From Bacteroidia bacterium (lineage in GTDB: Bacteria > Bacteroidota > Bacteroidia > Flavobacteriales > Flavobacteriaceae), in the NCBI GenBank assembly GCA_030427985.1, contig JAUIBH010000006.1, positions 1 to 64,000 of the forward strand: a DNA stretch of 64,000 nt, written 5' to 3'. Shown here piece after piece: positions 18,454 through 28,070 of the stretch. The translations under genes were made by a program, and so were the position numbers. Under the pieces are notes generated by a model. The model saw only the letters and a list, made by a program, of their open reading frames with translations, had not been told where the DNA came from and did not search any database. Numbering within the stretch: the stretch's first letter is position 1; each line of letters starts with the position of its first letter.

Positions 18454-19704
18454 TTATTTTAACACAATTCTTTCGGCGGTGCCAAAGCTGTCATAGTTGC
18501 TGGTGATTACTTCTTCACCGGGTTGAAGCCCTTCAAGGACTTCATAATATCTTGAGTTTTGCTTGCCCAATCGCACATTGCGCTTTAAGGCTTCATCTCC
18601 ATTGGGGTTTACTACAAAAACCCATTGTCCACCGGTACTCTGAAAAAAGCCCCCTTTGGGCAACAATAAAGCATCACTGGATTCTCCCAACTGAAGCCGA
18701 ATACTATAGCTTTGTCCAGCACGGATGGTCTCTGGTTTTTCATCAACAAAAACAAGATCAACCTTGAAGCGACCATTCCGCACTTCGGGGTATACCTTTC
18801 GCAGGCGGAGGGTGTACTCTTTATCATTTCGTTCCAAGATAGCAGAGAGGTCACGTTTTACCCGATCAATGTAGTGCTCATCTATTTCGGCTTCAATTTT
18901 AAAATCGGTGAGCACATTAATTTGGCCAATACGCTCTCCTTGTGAAATGCTTTGTCCGATTTCAGCATCTAAAAACCCTAATTGTCCATCTGCGGGCGCC
19001 CTAACATTCAGGTGGTCTAAACGTTCATACACCATGGAAAGGGTCTTTTGCATACGATCCAGATCAGCATCGAGCCCTGTCAATGAGGTTTCACGCAATT
19101 CATCATCCTGCTCGGTTTGTAGCTTTACAATTTCATATTGTTTTTTGGCCAGCTCATAGTTTTCCTTGGAAAGAAGATAGGTTTCTTTGGAAATCAGTTC
19201 ATCCTCATACAATTCTTGGTTTTGCTCATAGTTTCGCTTTAAGCGCTGTAGATCATATTCGGCAGTGGCCAAGTTTCTTCTGCCTTCAACCTGCCTGGAA
19301 TCAAAAGTGAGCTTGGTGGACCGAAGGTCGTTCTGTTTTAGAGCCAGGTTACTTTCACTGGCTAAAATCTGCTCGTAAAGCATCATGTTCTCCAGTCTCA
19401 GGATAATATCACCCTTTTTTACCATGGAGCCTTCCTCAATCAATTTTTCTGTAACCCGGCCACCCTCATACGCATCCATATAAATGGTGGCAATGGGCGC
19501 CACATTTCCGTTTATGGTGATGTAATCATCAAACTTGCCCGCACTTACTTCTGCAATGGAAAGCCGTTCTTTTTCTGTTCTAAATGTGGATACTGAACTG
19601 CCAAAAATCAGTTTCCATCCCAAGAATAAAAGCAACGCTCCCAATGCGATGTAACCGTAATGTTTTGGTTTAAGTCCTTTCTTTTTTTCTATTTGTATAT
19701 CCAT
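18454..19704 (-). CDS. HlyD/RND-type periplasmic membrane fusion protein
   Basis: A 416-residue membrane fusion protein. A single N-terminal membrane helix (about residues 16-34) follows a basic stretch. Then come a lipoyl-like half motif, a long coiled-coil hairpin (about 105-230), the second lipoyl half (V-R-A-P-A-D-G-Q-L-G) and beta-barrel domains. It bridges the inner-membrane permease and the TolC-type channel. It lies 8 nt after the tolC-like gene. Confidence 0.92.
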   Translation of the reverse strand: MDIQIEKKKGLKPKHYGYIALGALLLFLGWKLIFGSSVSTFRTEKERLSIAEVSAGKFDDYITINGNVAPIATIYMDAYEGGRVTEKLIEEGSMVKKGDIILRLENMMLYEQILASESNLALKQNDLRSTKLTFDSRQVEGRRNLATAEYDLQRLKRNYEQNQELYEDELISKETYLLSKENYELAKKQYEIVKLQTEQDDELRETSLTGLDADLDRMQKTLSMVYERLDHLNVRAPADGQLGFLDAEIGQSISQGERIGQINVLTDFKIEAEIDEHYIDRVKRDLSAILERNDKEYTLRLRKVYPEVRNGRFKVDLVFVDEKPETIRAGQSYSIRLQLGESSDALLLPKGGFFQSTGGQWVFVVNPNGDEALKRNVRLGKQNSRYYEVLEGLQPGEEVITSNYDSFGTAERIVLK

Positions 19705-19712
19705 GTTCTTTT

Positions 19713-21053
19713 TTAGTTGATATTAAAAATGGGGAGGCCGCTGTAAAAATCTATGGTACTTTTGTTCACCTTCAACCTTAGGCCTACCTGTAAGTTTTCA
19801 TTTTGTGCCACCCCAAATAAGTTTTTGGCCTGAAAGAGATCCAAGGCGTTTATAAGGCCTTTTTCATACCTTTTTTGGGCGATGGTAAAAGCCAGTTCTT
19901 GGGCCTGAACCCTTTTGTTGCTCTGATCCAACTCTACGAGCAACGCTTGATGCGTCTGCACCAATTGCTGTATAAGTTGAAAGAGTTCTTGCTCTTGAAT
20001 TTCCAAGTTGTTCTTGGCCTGGAGATAGGCAATTTTTTGTTGCTTTACTCTTGAGTGGTTGGCCCACCCATTGCTAATGGGAATACTCAACTCCGCCCCA
20101 ACAAATTTTGAGGTGTTGTCCTTAAACTGTGACCGAAATGGAATGATGTTACCATCGTCATCTGTGTTGGTCTCAAAATAACTGGTTCCATATCCTGCCA
20201 CCAATGACAATGAAGGGAACAATCCACCCCGAGTGGCTTGCATTTGTTTTTTGGCGGCACTTACGCGATATTCTTGCGATTTCACCAGTGGCACAAACCC
20301 CCGAGCGGTCTCGTAAAGTGAATCTACCGAAACACGTTCGGTTGCTTCCTCGGGAAGAATCTCTAAACTTTCTTGGAGAATAATATCATCCACTTCGGTA
20401 AGATTCATTTCTTGAAGTAAAACAAGCTTTGCATTGGCCAACAGGTTTTGGTTTTGGGTCACCAAAAGTTTGTCGCCCAAAAGATTCGACTCAGCTTCAT
20501 ATAGATCAGCTCCCGCCATGAGTCCCAATTCTACCTGTTTGTTGACCAAATCGTAATTGGCTTGTGAAATTTCTTGTTGTTCCAAAGAGTTGGCAACAAG
20601 CCCTTCGTAGAATTTAATATCATAAAAAGCACTCATCACCCGAAAAGCCAATTGAAACTTTTCCTGAAGAATATCTTCTTGGGTGGCCTTGTAGATGAAT
20701 TTTGAGGCCTTTATGGAATTCATTTTTTGAAACCCCCGGAAAATATCCAAATTGGCATTCAACGCATAATTGTTGCTAAAAAATTCCGTGTTTACATAAT
20801 CATTGGTATTGGGGTCGGCGGATCTACCGTAACGAATTCGGTAATCTGTAAACCCATTTACGGAAGGCAAAAGGTCTCGGACCGATTGCCGATAACTTTC
20901 CTTGCTGGAATCTTTATTGTAAGTAGTGTTCTTTACCTGAAGGTTATGTTCTATGGCATATGCCACGCACTCATCTAAAGTCCAAGTCTCCTGTGAAAAT
21001 GCGAACACTGTTATAAAGAATAGTAAGCTAGAAATGTATGTTTTAAAGTTCAT
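19713..21053 (-). CDS. TolC family outer membrane efflux protein
   Basis: 446 residues with a Sec signal (ending F-A-F-S-Q) and the outer-membrane efflux protein repeat: two long alpha-hairpins, each beginning with the conserved W-T-L-D-E-C-V-A-Y-A-type helix. It is first in the six-gene operon. A sigma-54-like promoter lies 26-40 nt upstream, and the divergent regulator pair faces it, so the operon is likely induced by that two-component system. Confidence 0.93.
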   Translation of the reverse strand: MNFKTYISSLLFFITVFAFSQETWTLDECVAYAIEHNLQVKNTTYNKDSSKESYRQSVRDLLPSVNGFTDYRIRYGRSADPNTNDYVNTEFFSNNYALNANLDIFRGFQKMNSIKASKFIYKATQEDILQEKFQLAFRVMSAFYDIKFYEGLVANSLEQQEISQANYDLVNKQVELGLMAGADLYEAESNLLGDKLLVTQNQNLLANAKLVLLQEMNLTEVDDIILQESLEILPEEATERVSVDSLYETARGFVPLVKSQEYRVSAAKKQMQATRGGLFPSLSLVAGYGTSYFETNTDDDGNIIPFRSQFKDNTSKFVGAELSIPISNGWANHSRVKQQKIAYLQAKNNLEIQEQELFQLIQQLVQTHQALLVELDQSNKRVQAQELAFTIAQKRYEKGLINALDLFQAKNLFGVAQNENLQVGLRLKVNKSTIDFYSGLPIFNIN

Positions 21054-21070
21054 AGTATATTCCTGTACCA

Positions 21071-21085
21071 GAATAGTGGCTATTC
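21071..21085. repeat. Palindrome overlapping the tolC operon promoter
   Basis: GAATAG-TGG-CTATTC is a perfect 6-bp inverted repeat. It overlaps the -12 element and the predicted transcription start, a position suited to a repressor or to a 5' RNA hairpin. Confidence 0.5.
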
Positions 21086-21093
21086 TTGTGCCA
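21079..21093 (-). promoter_or_regulatory. Sigma-54-like promoter for the tolC-ABC operon
   Basis: The minus strand reads TGGCAC-AAGAA-TAGC. The -24 box is perfect, spacing is 5 nt, and the -12 box keeps the invariant GC with one mismatch (TAGC for TTGC). Transcription would start near 21067, about 14 nt before the ATG. The gene next door encodes a sigma-54 activator. Confidence 0.65.
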
Positions 21094-21156
21094 AAAACAT
21101 AAGTTTCTGACAGTCATTACGTTAATGGTTTTTGCTTACTGAGAATGTAGTCAAGG

Positions 21157-21173
21157 TGTAAAATATTTATACA
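21157..21173. promoter_or_regulatory. Candidate activator-binding palindrome
   Basis: TGTAAAATATTTATACA is a 17-bp imperfect palindrome, and a related half-site TTTTTTACAC lies at 21187-21196. It is about 65-95 bp upstream of the sigma-54-like promoter, the usual position for an NtrC-type enhancer, and sits just ahead of the regulator gene. Confidence 0.45.
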
Positions 21174-21254
21174 AAAAACGTCCAAATTTTTTACACTTTA
21201 TCAAGTTGTATGCGTCCAATTTGTAGATTTAACTTCCTTTTTGAGCCAAAAGCC

Positions 21255-22619
21255 ATGATAGATGCCAAAATTTTAGTTATAGATGATAATAAAAGCGTGT
21301 TGAGCGCTTTGGAGATTTTGCTGCAGTTTGAATATAAGAGTGTTCAGAGTCTATTCAATCCCAATCAGATTTCTTCGTTTCCCAACATGCAGGAAATTGA
21401 CATTGTGCTGTTGGACATGAATTTTTCAGCCGGGGTGAACACGGGTAATGAAGGGCTGTTTTGGTTGAATGAAATCAAAAAGAAATCACCCCACACCTCG
21501 GTGATTATGATGACCGCCTACGGCGCAGTGGATTTGGCCGTGACTGCCCTTAAGAAAGGCGCTACGGATTTTGTACTTAAGCCTTGGAACAATGAACGGT
21601 TAATGACAACGGTGCGTTCGGCCTATGAGCTGCGAAAGTCCAAATTGGAAATCCATAACCTTAAAGAGAAGGAGAGCAACCTGAAGCAGGTCATTAATGA
21701 GGACAAGAACTTCATCATTGGTCAATCCAAGGCATTGACCTCAGTATTAAATTTGGTGGCTAAGGTGGCCAAGACAGATGTCAATGTGTTGATTACTGGC
21801 GAAAATGGCACTGGAAAGGAACTCATTGCCCGTGAATTGCACCGCTTATCTTCCCGAAAAAATGAGGTGTTCATCAATGTGGACATGGGCTCTATTGCCG
21901 AAAATCTATTTGAAAGTGAGTTATTCGGGCACGTAAAAGGCTCTTTCACGGATGCGAAGGAAGATCGGGCTGGAAAGTTTGAAGCGGCCCATCAAGGCAC
22001 CTTGTTCTTGGATGAAATTGGTAACCTTTCCCTCCAGATGCAGGCCAAGCTGCTTTCCTCCATTCAAAATAGGTCGGTGGTACGTGTGGGGTCCAATAAG
22101 CCCATCAATGTGGATATTCGATTAATTTGCGCCACCAACTGCAATCTGGAACAAATGGTGGTGGATGGACTTTTCCGAGAAGATTTGCTGTATCGCATCA
22201 ACACCATACATATAGAAGTACCTCCGTTGCGGGAGCGCGATGATGACATTTTGGTGCTGGCAGATTTCTTCCTGAAACGGTTCGCCCATAAGTACGACAA
22301 ACTCGGTTTGCGCATTAATAATCTGGCTCAAGAAAAACTAATGGAATACACGTGGCCGGGCAATATTCGGGAATTGCAACATACCATGGAACGGGCCGTC
22401 ATTCTTTCGGATGGCAATGTGTTAAAGCCTTCCGATTTTTTGCTCCACGCCAAGCCGATGCAGTCTTTTGGCGATGAGCCTAAAACACTCAATGAAATGG
22501 AGCAGCAAATGATTTCCCGGGCTTTGGATCAACACGACGGAAATTATAGCGCCGCCGCTGACCAACTGGGAATTTCTCGTCAGACCCTTTACAACAAGTT
22601 GAAGAAAAAGAACGAATAA
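21255..22619 (+). CDS. Sigma-54-dependent NtrC-type response regulator
   Basis: 454 residues, starting at M-I-D-A-K-I-L-V-I-D-D (ATG 21255, preferred over an upstream in-frame codon). Receiver domain with phospho-acceptor Asp 54 (V-L-L-D-M), then a AAA+ domain with Walker A G-E-N-G-T-G-K-E (182-189), and a C-terminal Fis-type helix-turn-helix (A-A-D-Q-L-G-I-S-R-Q-T-L-Y). The sigma-54 contact loop reads G-S-F-T-D-A (229-234) instead of G-A-F-T-G-A. The histidine kinase gene overlaps its stop by one base (TAATG). It probably activates the divergent tolC-ABC operon. Confidence 0.95.
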   Translation: MIDAKILVIDDNKSVLSALEILLQFEYKSVQSLFNPNQISSFPNMQEIDIVLLDMNFSAGVNTGNEGLFWLNEIKKKSPHTSVIMMTAYGAVDLAVTALKKGATDFVLKPWNNERLMTTVRSAYELRKSKLEIHNLKEKESNLKQVINEDKNFIIGQSKALTSVLNLVAKVAKTDVNVLITGENGTGKELIARELHRLSSRKNEVFINVDMGSIAENLFESELFGHVKGSFTDAKEDRAGKFEAAHQGTLFLDEIGNLSLQMQAKLLSSIQNRSVVRVGSNKPINVDIRLICATNCNLEQMVVDGLFREDLLYRINTIHIEVPPLRERDDDILVLADFFLKRFAHKYDKLGLRINNLAQEKLMEYTWPGNIRELQHTMERAVILSDGNVLKPSDFLLHAKPMQSFGDEPKTLNEMEQQMISRALDQHDGNYSAAADQLGISRQTLYNKLKKKNE

Positions 22620-23971
22620 TGGCCAGCACACATTTTTACATTCAGCTTATCATTCGGGTGTTGTTGATCACGGCAACTGCAATGGCCTTTGCTTTTTCAG
22701 TACCCAACAAATGGTATTTGATGTTGGCACTTTCATTGATTTTACTGGTCTCACAAGTATATTCGCTCATTGTGTTCATCAATAGGACCAACCGGAAGAT
22801 TGCCTATTTTTTTGATGCCATTCGAAATGAGGATTTTACCCTTCGCTTTCCGGAGCGCGTTTCCATTAAATCATTTAAAGAGTTGAACCAAAGCCTAAAT
22901 CGGGTGAATGGGCTTATCCAGGAAGTGCACCTGCAACTTCAAATTAGAGAGCAGTACTATCAAGAAATTTTGAAGCAGGCGAGTATCGGCATAATGACTT
23001 ATAACGAAAAGGGCCATATCCTTTTTTCCAATCCCACACTGGAAAAATTGTTGGATCACAGTCCACTGAACCACATCAAACAACTCAATCAGGTGGATGG
23101 AAATCTCTATAAGATTTTTGAATCGTTTGAGCCTTTTGAACGAAAGCTTTTTCAGTTATCGAACGAACGGGAACAGACCCAATTGGCCATTAAATCCACA
23201 CCGCTAACGTTGGATGGGAAATCACTTTTGTTGGTAGTGGTGCAAGACATCCACAAAGAATTGGATGAAAAGGAAACAGAATCGTGGGTGCGATTGATTC
23301 GAGTTTTGACCCATGAGATCATGAACACCATAACGCCTATTGCCTCCATTTCAGATTCCATTATCAAGTATTATCGGAATAATGGAAAAATTGTTCCGAT
23401 GGAAGAATTGGAGGAAAGTCAAATCAAAAACACATTGAAAGGACTGGAAGTCATTAAAGAACAAGGGGGTGACCTTATGGATTTTGTGCAATCCTATCGT
23501 AGTCTGTTGCATGTGCCGGAGCCCAATAAAACCATCGTAAGTGCAAAAGAACTTTTTGGCAAAATTGAGGTTTTAATGTCAGCCCGATTGCATGATGGGC
23601 AAACTACGTTTGCGGTGGAATTCCATCCAGAAAATTTGGAATTGTTCATTGACGAAAAACTGATTACCCAAGTGCTCATCAATTTGGGTAAAAATGCACT
23701 ACAAGCCGTTAGTGCTGTAGAAAAAGGGAGGGTTCTTATGGTTGCCGGAATTGAAAGCAATGGCAAAAAATATATTGAGATTCGGGATAATGGTCCGGGT
23801 ATTCCACCTGACATGATCGATGAGATTTTTGTGCCTTTTTTCACCACCAAAAGTGAGGGTACCGGAATTGGGCTCAGTCTTTCCAAGCGGGTGATGCAGT
23901 TGCACGGAGGAGGCATTCAAGTACATTCCGTACCCCATAAAGAAACCATTTTTAGGCTTACTTTCGCATAA
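22619..23971 (+). CDS. Membrane sensor histidine kinase, partner of NtrC-type regulator
   Basis: 450 residues. Two N-terminal membrane helices (about 6-28 and 32-54) enclose almost no periplasmic loop, so it probably senses within the membrane or cytoplasm. A PAS-like domain (about 113-215) follows. The H-box is V-L-T-H-E-I-M-N-T (His 232), the N-box N-L-G-K-N-A-L-Q-A-V, and the ATP lid D-N-G-P-G-I-P-P and G-I-G-L-S-L-S. Start and stop codons overlap with the regulator gene (TAATG), implying coupled translation. Confidence 0.94.
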   Translation: MASTHFYIQLIIRVLLITATAMAFAFSVPNKWYLMLALSLILLVSQVYSLIVFINRTNRKIAYFFDAIRNEDFTLRFPERVSIKSFKELNQSLNRVNGLIQEVHLQLQIREQYYQEILKQASIGIMTYNEKGHILFSNPTLEKLLDHSPLNHIKQLNQVDGNLYKIFESFEPFERKLFQLSNEREQTQLAIKSTPLTLDGKSLLLVVVQDIHKELDEKETESWVRLIRVLTHEIMNTITPIASISDSIIKYYRNNGKIVPMEELEESQIKNTLKGLEVIKEQGGDLMDFVQSYRSLLHVPEPNKTIVSAKELFGKIEVLMSARLHDGQTTFAVEFHPENLELFIDEKLITQVLINLGKNALQAVSAVEKGRVLMVAGIESNGKKYIEIRDNGPGIPPDMIDEIFVPFFTTKSEGTGIGLSLSKRVMQLHGGGIQVHSVPHKETIFRLTFA

Positions 23972-23983
23972 TCGTATTCGGTG

Positions 23984-24433
23984 ATGGAAAAGAAAAAGGA
24001 ACTTTTGCAGTTTTGTTGGGATTATGTGAACGATAGAACTGAGCGTTTGCAGAACAGTGGCGCTTCACTTCAAGAATCCTTGGATTCCGAAACCAAAAGC
24101 AGTGCTGGGGACAAACATGAAACAGGTAGGGCCATGGTACAATTGGAGCAAGAGAAACTGGCCCAACAACTTCAGGAATTGAATCGTACCAAAGCTGTTC
24201 TCCAAAAAATAAATATTGAGAAAGAGTCCAATAAAATTCGGTTGGGCAGTTGGGTAAAAACAAGTTTGGCCCAGTATTTCATAGCCATTTCAGCCGGAGT
24301 CTTTAAACAGAACGGGAGTCCTATTTATTGTATTTCATCTGGGTCGCCCATTGCACAGTTGTTAATGGGAAAAGAGGTTGGTGAGAATTTCGTTTTTAAT
24401 GGGGCTACGCATTCGGTTTTGGAAGTGTTTTAA
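23984..24433 (+). CDS. GreA/GreB-like transcription factor
   Basis: 149 residues, close to Gre length. The N-terminal half is an alpha-helical hairpin with an acidic tip region (E-T-K-S-S-A-G-D-K-H-E-T). The C-terminal half ends with the Gre FKBP-like pattern S-G-S-P-I-A-Q-L-L-M-G-K-E-V-G-E and V-F-N-G-A-T-H-S-V-L-E-V. Such proteins are expected to insert their coiled coil into the RNA polymerase secondary channel. The true Gre tip residues are not exactly conserved, so cleavage activity is uncertain. ATG 23984 is preferred over a GTG one codon earlier. It lies 12 nt after the kinase gene. Confidence 0.7.
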   Translation: MEKKKELLQFCWDYVNDRTERLQNSGASLQESLDSETKSSAGDKHETGRAMVQLEQEKLAQQLQELNRTKAVLQKINIEKESNKIRLGSWVKTSLAQYFIAISAGVFKQNGSPIYCISSGSPIAQLLMGKEVGENFVFNGATHSVLEVF

Positions 24434-24435
24434 CT

Positions 24436-24840
24436 TTACCCCACATCTGGCGGCTTACGATTAGCCTTCTTTTCAGCAGCTTTCTTTTTGGATTTTAGTC
24501 GTTTTTCGATGGATGATTTGGTGGGCTTTGTCGGCTTTCTTTTTTTGGGAACCGTGAGGGCCTTTCTCATCACCTCAAAAAACCGCTTGATCACTAGGTC
24601 CTTGTTTTTATGTTGACTTCGGGCTTCATCACATTGCAAAATCAAAACACCATCGTTGGTAAGTCGAGTCTTTAGTTTTTGGTAGAGGCGTTCTTTTTCC
24701 ACATCGGAAAGTCCTTCCGAAGCCGGTACATCAAAAGACAGCTCCACCTTTGAGGAAACCTTGTTCACATTTTGCCCTCCGGCACCACTGCTTCGAACGG
24801 CCTTAAATTGTAATTCGCTATGGATTTGTTGCTTTTTCAC
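24436..24840 (-). CDS. arfB: Alternative ribosome-rescue factor (peptidyl-tRNA hydrolase)
   Basis: A 134-residue class-I release-factor domain with the catalytic G-G-Q in S-S-G-A-G-G-Q-N-V-N-K-V. A lysine-rich C-terminal tail (K-R-L-K-S-K-K-K-A-A-E-K-K) would enter the empty mRNA channel. It rescues ribosomes stalled without a stop codon. Its start overlaps the end of the upstream ABC ATPase gene by 23 nt, and its stop is 2 nt from that of the convergent Gre-like gene. Confidence 0.95.
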   Translation of the reverse strand: MKKQQIHSELQFKAVRSSGAGGQNVNKVSSKVELSFDVPASEGLSDVEKERLYQKLKTRLTNDGVLILQCDEARSQHKNKDLVIKRFFEVMRKALTVPKKRKPTKPTKSSIEKRLKSKKKAAEKKANRKPPDVG

Positions 24841-25813
24841 CTTGGAGACGCCTGTTGATGGTCTTCAAAGATACATTAAGGAAAATGGTATTGCCCAGCT
24901 TCTGTTTTTTTGTGGAATTGAAGTACAACAACGTTCCATCTTCAGCCTTGCCAAGGTTCAGATAATGACTTCCCTTAAAAAAGGAATGCGTCAGTTCAAC
25001 CTTCATCCCTGAACTTTTCGAAATCTTGAATTCATGTGGATAGACCAGCACAGACCTTTCGATTTGGGAGTAGGATTTTAGCAGTTTAATGGGGACTTGA
25101 CACACCTCTCCAAACAAACTGGCGGTATAATGGTTGGGCGGATTGTTGTATAGTTTTTTTGTTTTTTGATTCGCAATGATCTTCCCATTTTCCAAAACAA
25201 GGGTGCGTTGCGCATACGGAAGCACATCACTGGGGTCATGACTTGCCGTGAGAACGGTAATCCCTTTCTCTTTTAGGTGGATAAACAGGTTTTTTCTTAG
25301 CGAGTTTCGCTTAAAATTGTCGATATGGCCAAAAGGTTCGTCCAACAAAAGCACCTCCGGTTCTTGGGCCAAGACCCGAGCCAAAGCCACCCGTTGCTGT
25401 TGCCCTCCGCTGAGGTTTTTTACCTTAGTTTTGGCAAAGGACTCCATTTCAATGAGTGCCAAAAGTTCTGCAATCCGTTCTTGATGCGTTTCTCGCTCAA
25501 AGACAGACAAATGTTGCCCAATGTTTTCTTCAACCGTGGTAAAAGGCATCAAATCAAAATCTTGGGAAAGATATTTCATGTAGGGTTCCCCTGGAACCAG
25601 ATTGAAGTTGGGTCCCAGCGCCTCTTTTTCACCCCAAAAAATGGAACCGTCTCCCACATGCAAAAGCCCATAAATAATTTTGAGGAGGGTGCTTTTTCCA
25701 GAACCACTCTCACCCATCAAGGCCACATGTTCGCCAAGGGCCACTTCAAAGGAAATATCCTCTAAAATGGGTCGGGATTTATACTGAAATGAAGGAATAT
25801 GAACTTTGAGCAT
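24818..25813 (-). CDS. ABC transporter ATP-binding protein with C-terminal TOBE-like domain
   Basis: 331 residues with Walker A G-E-S-G-S-G-K-S, signature L-S-G-G-Q-Q-Q-R-V-A-L-A-R-V, Walker B L-L-L-D-E-P-F-G-H and an H-loop (S-H-D), followed by about 110 residues resembling a TOBE domain, as in PotA/FbpC importers. No permease is adjacent, so the partner is unknown. ATG 25813 was chosen because the longer frame begins with TTG. The upstream peptidase gene ends 27 nt earlier and arfB overlaps its end, so the three may be cotranscribed. Confidence 0.85.
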   Translation of the reverse strand: MLKVHIPSFQYKSRPILEDISFEVALGEHVALMGESGSGKSTLLKIIYGLLHVGDGSIFWGEKEALGPNFNLVPGEPYMKYLSQDFDLMPFTTVEENIGQHLSVFERETHQERIAELLALIEMESFAKTKVKNLSGGQQQRVALARVLAQEPEVLLLDEPFGHIDNFKRNSLRKNLFIHLKEKGITVLTASHDPSDVLPYAQRTLVLENGKIIANQKTKKLYNNPPNHYTASLFGEVCQVPIKLLKSYSQIERSVLVYPHEFKISKSSGMKVELTHSFFKGSHYLNLGKAEDGTLLYFNSTKKQKLGNTIFLNVSLKTINRRLQGEKATNP

Positions 25814-25840
25814 ATGAATAGCGAATTCTCCTGAATTCAA

Positions 25841-27994
25841 TTAATCCTTAAATTCTTTAAGCACGGCCTGATTGGGCAACGCATCGTACCCCATGTTGTA
25901 CAACGTGAAGCCAAAAATATCGGCATATTGTTCTATGGTCTTGCTAACCGGCGTTCCAGCACCGTGACCCGCATTGGTCTCAATCCGAATCAAAGTAGGG
26001 TTGGTACCCGCCTGCTTTTCCTGAAGTTCTGCGGCAAACTTAAAACTATGTGCCGGAACCACACGGTCATCGTGGTCGCCCGTGGTCACCAAAGTAGCAG
26101 GATACGCCGTATCTTCTTTTACGTTGTGGACCGGAGAATACCCTTTAAGATTATTGAACATTTCCTCATTGTCCTCAGAAGTTCCATAGTCATAGGCCCA
26201 ACCCGCACCAGCGGTAAACGTATGGTAACGGAGCATGTCCATAACACCCACAGCGGGTAACGCCACCTGCATCAAATCGGGTCGTTGGGTCATGGTGGCA
26301 CCCACCAAAAGTCCACCGTTGGACCCTCCACGAATCGCTAAATATTCTTTGGAAGTATACTGGTTTTTAATCAAATACTCCGCAGCAGCTATAAAATCAT
26401 CAAAAACATTTTGCTTTTGAAGTTTGGTGCCGGCCAAATGCCATTTTTTACCATATTCACCACCACCTCTAAGATTGGGAACGGCGTAGACGCCCCCTTG
26501 CTCCATCCAAACGGCATTGACAATACTGAACGATGGGGTCAGGCTAATATTGAAACCTCCATAGCCATAAAGAATGGTTGGGTTTTTCCCATTGAGCTCC
26601 AATCCTTTTTTAAAGGTAATGATCATGGGCACTTTGGTGCCATCTTTAGAGGTGTAGAAAACTTGTTTAGATTCGTAATTTTCTGTATTAAAATCGATTT
26701 GAGGTTTCCAGTATTGTTCGTAGTCACCCGTTTCCACATTGTATTTGTACAAAGAGCCTGGGGTATTGTAATTGGTAAAAGAGAAATAGAATTCCTTGTC
26801 TTCTTTTTTGCCGCCAAAACCACCTGCACTTCCCACACCGGGTAATTTTACTTCGCGAACCAGATTGCCTTCGTTATCATATTGCAAGACTTTGGAAATG
26901 GCATCCACCATATATTCGGTAAATAAATAGCCGCCGCCCGTTCCAATGGTAAGTACATTTTCCGTTTCGGGAATGAGATCTTTCCAGTTTTCTGGGGTTG
27001 GGTTGGAAGCATCAACCACCACTACTTTTTTATTGGGAGCGTCTCGGTCAGTGACCAAAAACAATTTCGACCCTTCGTTGTCAATAACGTTGGTGTCGGA
27101 ATCCGTATCATCCAAGATGGTGACCAATTCTGGATTGTCCTGGGTTAAATCCATTAGGAACAACTTATTGCCCGAAGTGGATATGGATGCGGAAATGTAG
27201 AGGTATTTTTCATCTTCGGAAACCGACCCCCAAACATAGCGGTGCTTTTGCTCAGGCGTGCCTCCAAAAATAACGGTGTCTTCCGATTGCGGCGTGCCCA
27301 ATTTATGGTAGTACAATTTGTGCTGGTCTGTTTTGGCCGATAGCTCGCTTCCTTCCGGTTTGTCATAGCTGGAGTAGAAGAAACCCTCGTTGCCTTTCCA
27401 AGAAATTCCGCTGAACTTGATGTCCACCAAGGTATCCTCAACAATCTCCCGAGTCTCTGCATCCATTACAATGGCCTTTCGCCAATCGCTACCGCCTTCG
27501 GAAATCAGATAGCCCGCTTTAGAGCCGTCTTTGGTGAAACTGAGGCTCATTAAAGACGTGGTACCATCCTCCGAAAAAGTGTTGGGGTCCAAGAACACTT
27601 CCGCTTCGCCACCTTCCTTTTTGCGGTATACCACATATTGGTTTTGGAGTCCGTTGTTCTTATAAAAATAAGTGTAATCCCCCTCCTTGAATGGGGAGCC
27701 CACCTTTTCGTAGTTCCACAATTTTTCAAGTCGATTTTTTAGGTCTTCGCGAAAGGGGATTTTATCCAAATACCCAAAAGTGGCCATATTTTGTTGCTTG
27801 ACCCATGCCTCGGTTTCAGCGCTTCGGTCATCTTCCAGCCAACGGTATGGGTCAGGAACTTCCGTTCCAAAATAATTATCTACGGTGTCAACTTTTTGGG
27901 TGGTGGGGTAGTTCACGGTAATGGGTTCTCTTTTTGGAGTGTTTTGACATGCAGCGAATACGACTACAGCAGTCAACAGGCATGCGGTTCTCAT
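25841..27994 (-). CDS. Prolyl oligopeptidase (S9A) lipoprotein
   Basis: 717 residues. The N-terminus is a lipoprotein signal with lipobox V-F-A-A-C (Cys about residue 16), so it is probably anchored in the outer membrane or periplasm. A seven-bladed propeller occupies the middle and an alpha/beta hydrolase the C-terminal 250 residues. The triad is visible: Ser in G-G-S-N-G-G, Asp in D-H-D-D-R-V, His in N-A-G-H-G-A-G. It cleaves short peptides after proline. Confidence 0.95.
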   Translation of the reverse strand: MRTACLLTAVVVFAACQNTPKREPITVNYPTTQKVDTVDNYFGTEVPDPYRWLEDDRSAETEAWVKQQNMATFGYLDKIPFREDLKNRLEKLWNYEKVGSPFKEGDYTYFYKNNGLQNQYVVYRKKEGGEAEVFLDPNTFSEDGTTSLMSLSFTKDGSKAGYLISEGGSDWRKAIVMDAETREIVEDTLVDIKFSGISWKGNEGFFYSSYDKPEGSELSAKTDQHKLYYHKLGTPQSEDTVIFGGTPEQKHRYVWGSVSEDEKYLYISASISTSGNKLFLMDLTQDNPELVTILDDTDSDTNVIDNEGSKLFLVTDRDAPNKKVVVVDASNPTPENWKDLIPETENVLTIGTGGGYLFTEYMVDAISKVLQYDNEGNLVREVKLPGVGSAGGFGGKKEDKEFYFSFTNYNTPGSLYKYNVETGDYEQYWKPQIDFNTENYESKQVFYTSKDGTKVPMIITFKKGLELNGKNPTILYGYGGFNISLTPSFSIVNAVWMEQGGVYAVPNLRGGGEYGKKWHLAGTKLQKQNVFDDFIAAAEYLIKNQYTSKEYLAIRGGSNGGLLVGATMTQRPDLMQVALPAVGVMDMLRYHTFTAGAGWAYDYGTSEDNEEMFNNLKGYSPVHNVKEDTAYPATLVTTGDHDDRVVPAHSFKFAAELQEKQAGTNPTLIRIETNAGHGAGTPVSKTIEQYADIFGFTLYNMGYDALPNQAVLKEFKD

Positions 27995-28070
27995 TTTTAT
28001 CAGATTGATTCCGATAAAAATACCATAAAAACCGACAATGCCTATGTCCGGGAAATACCTTTAACGTATT

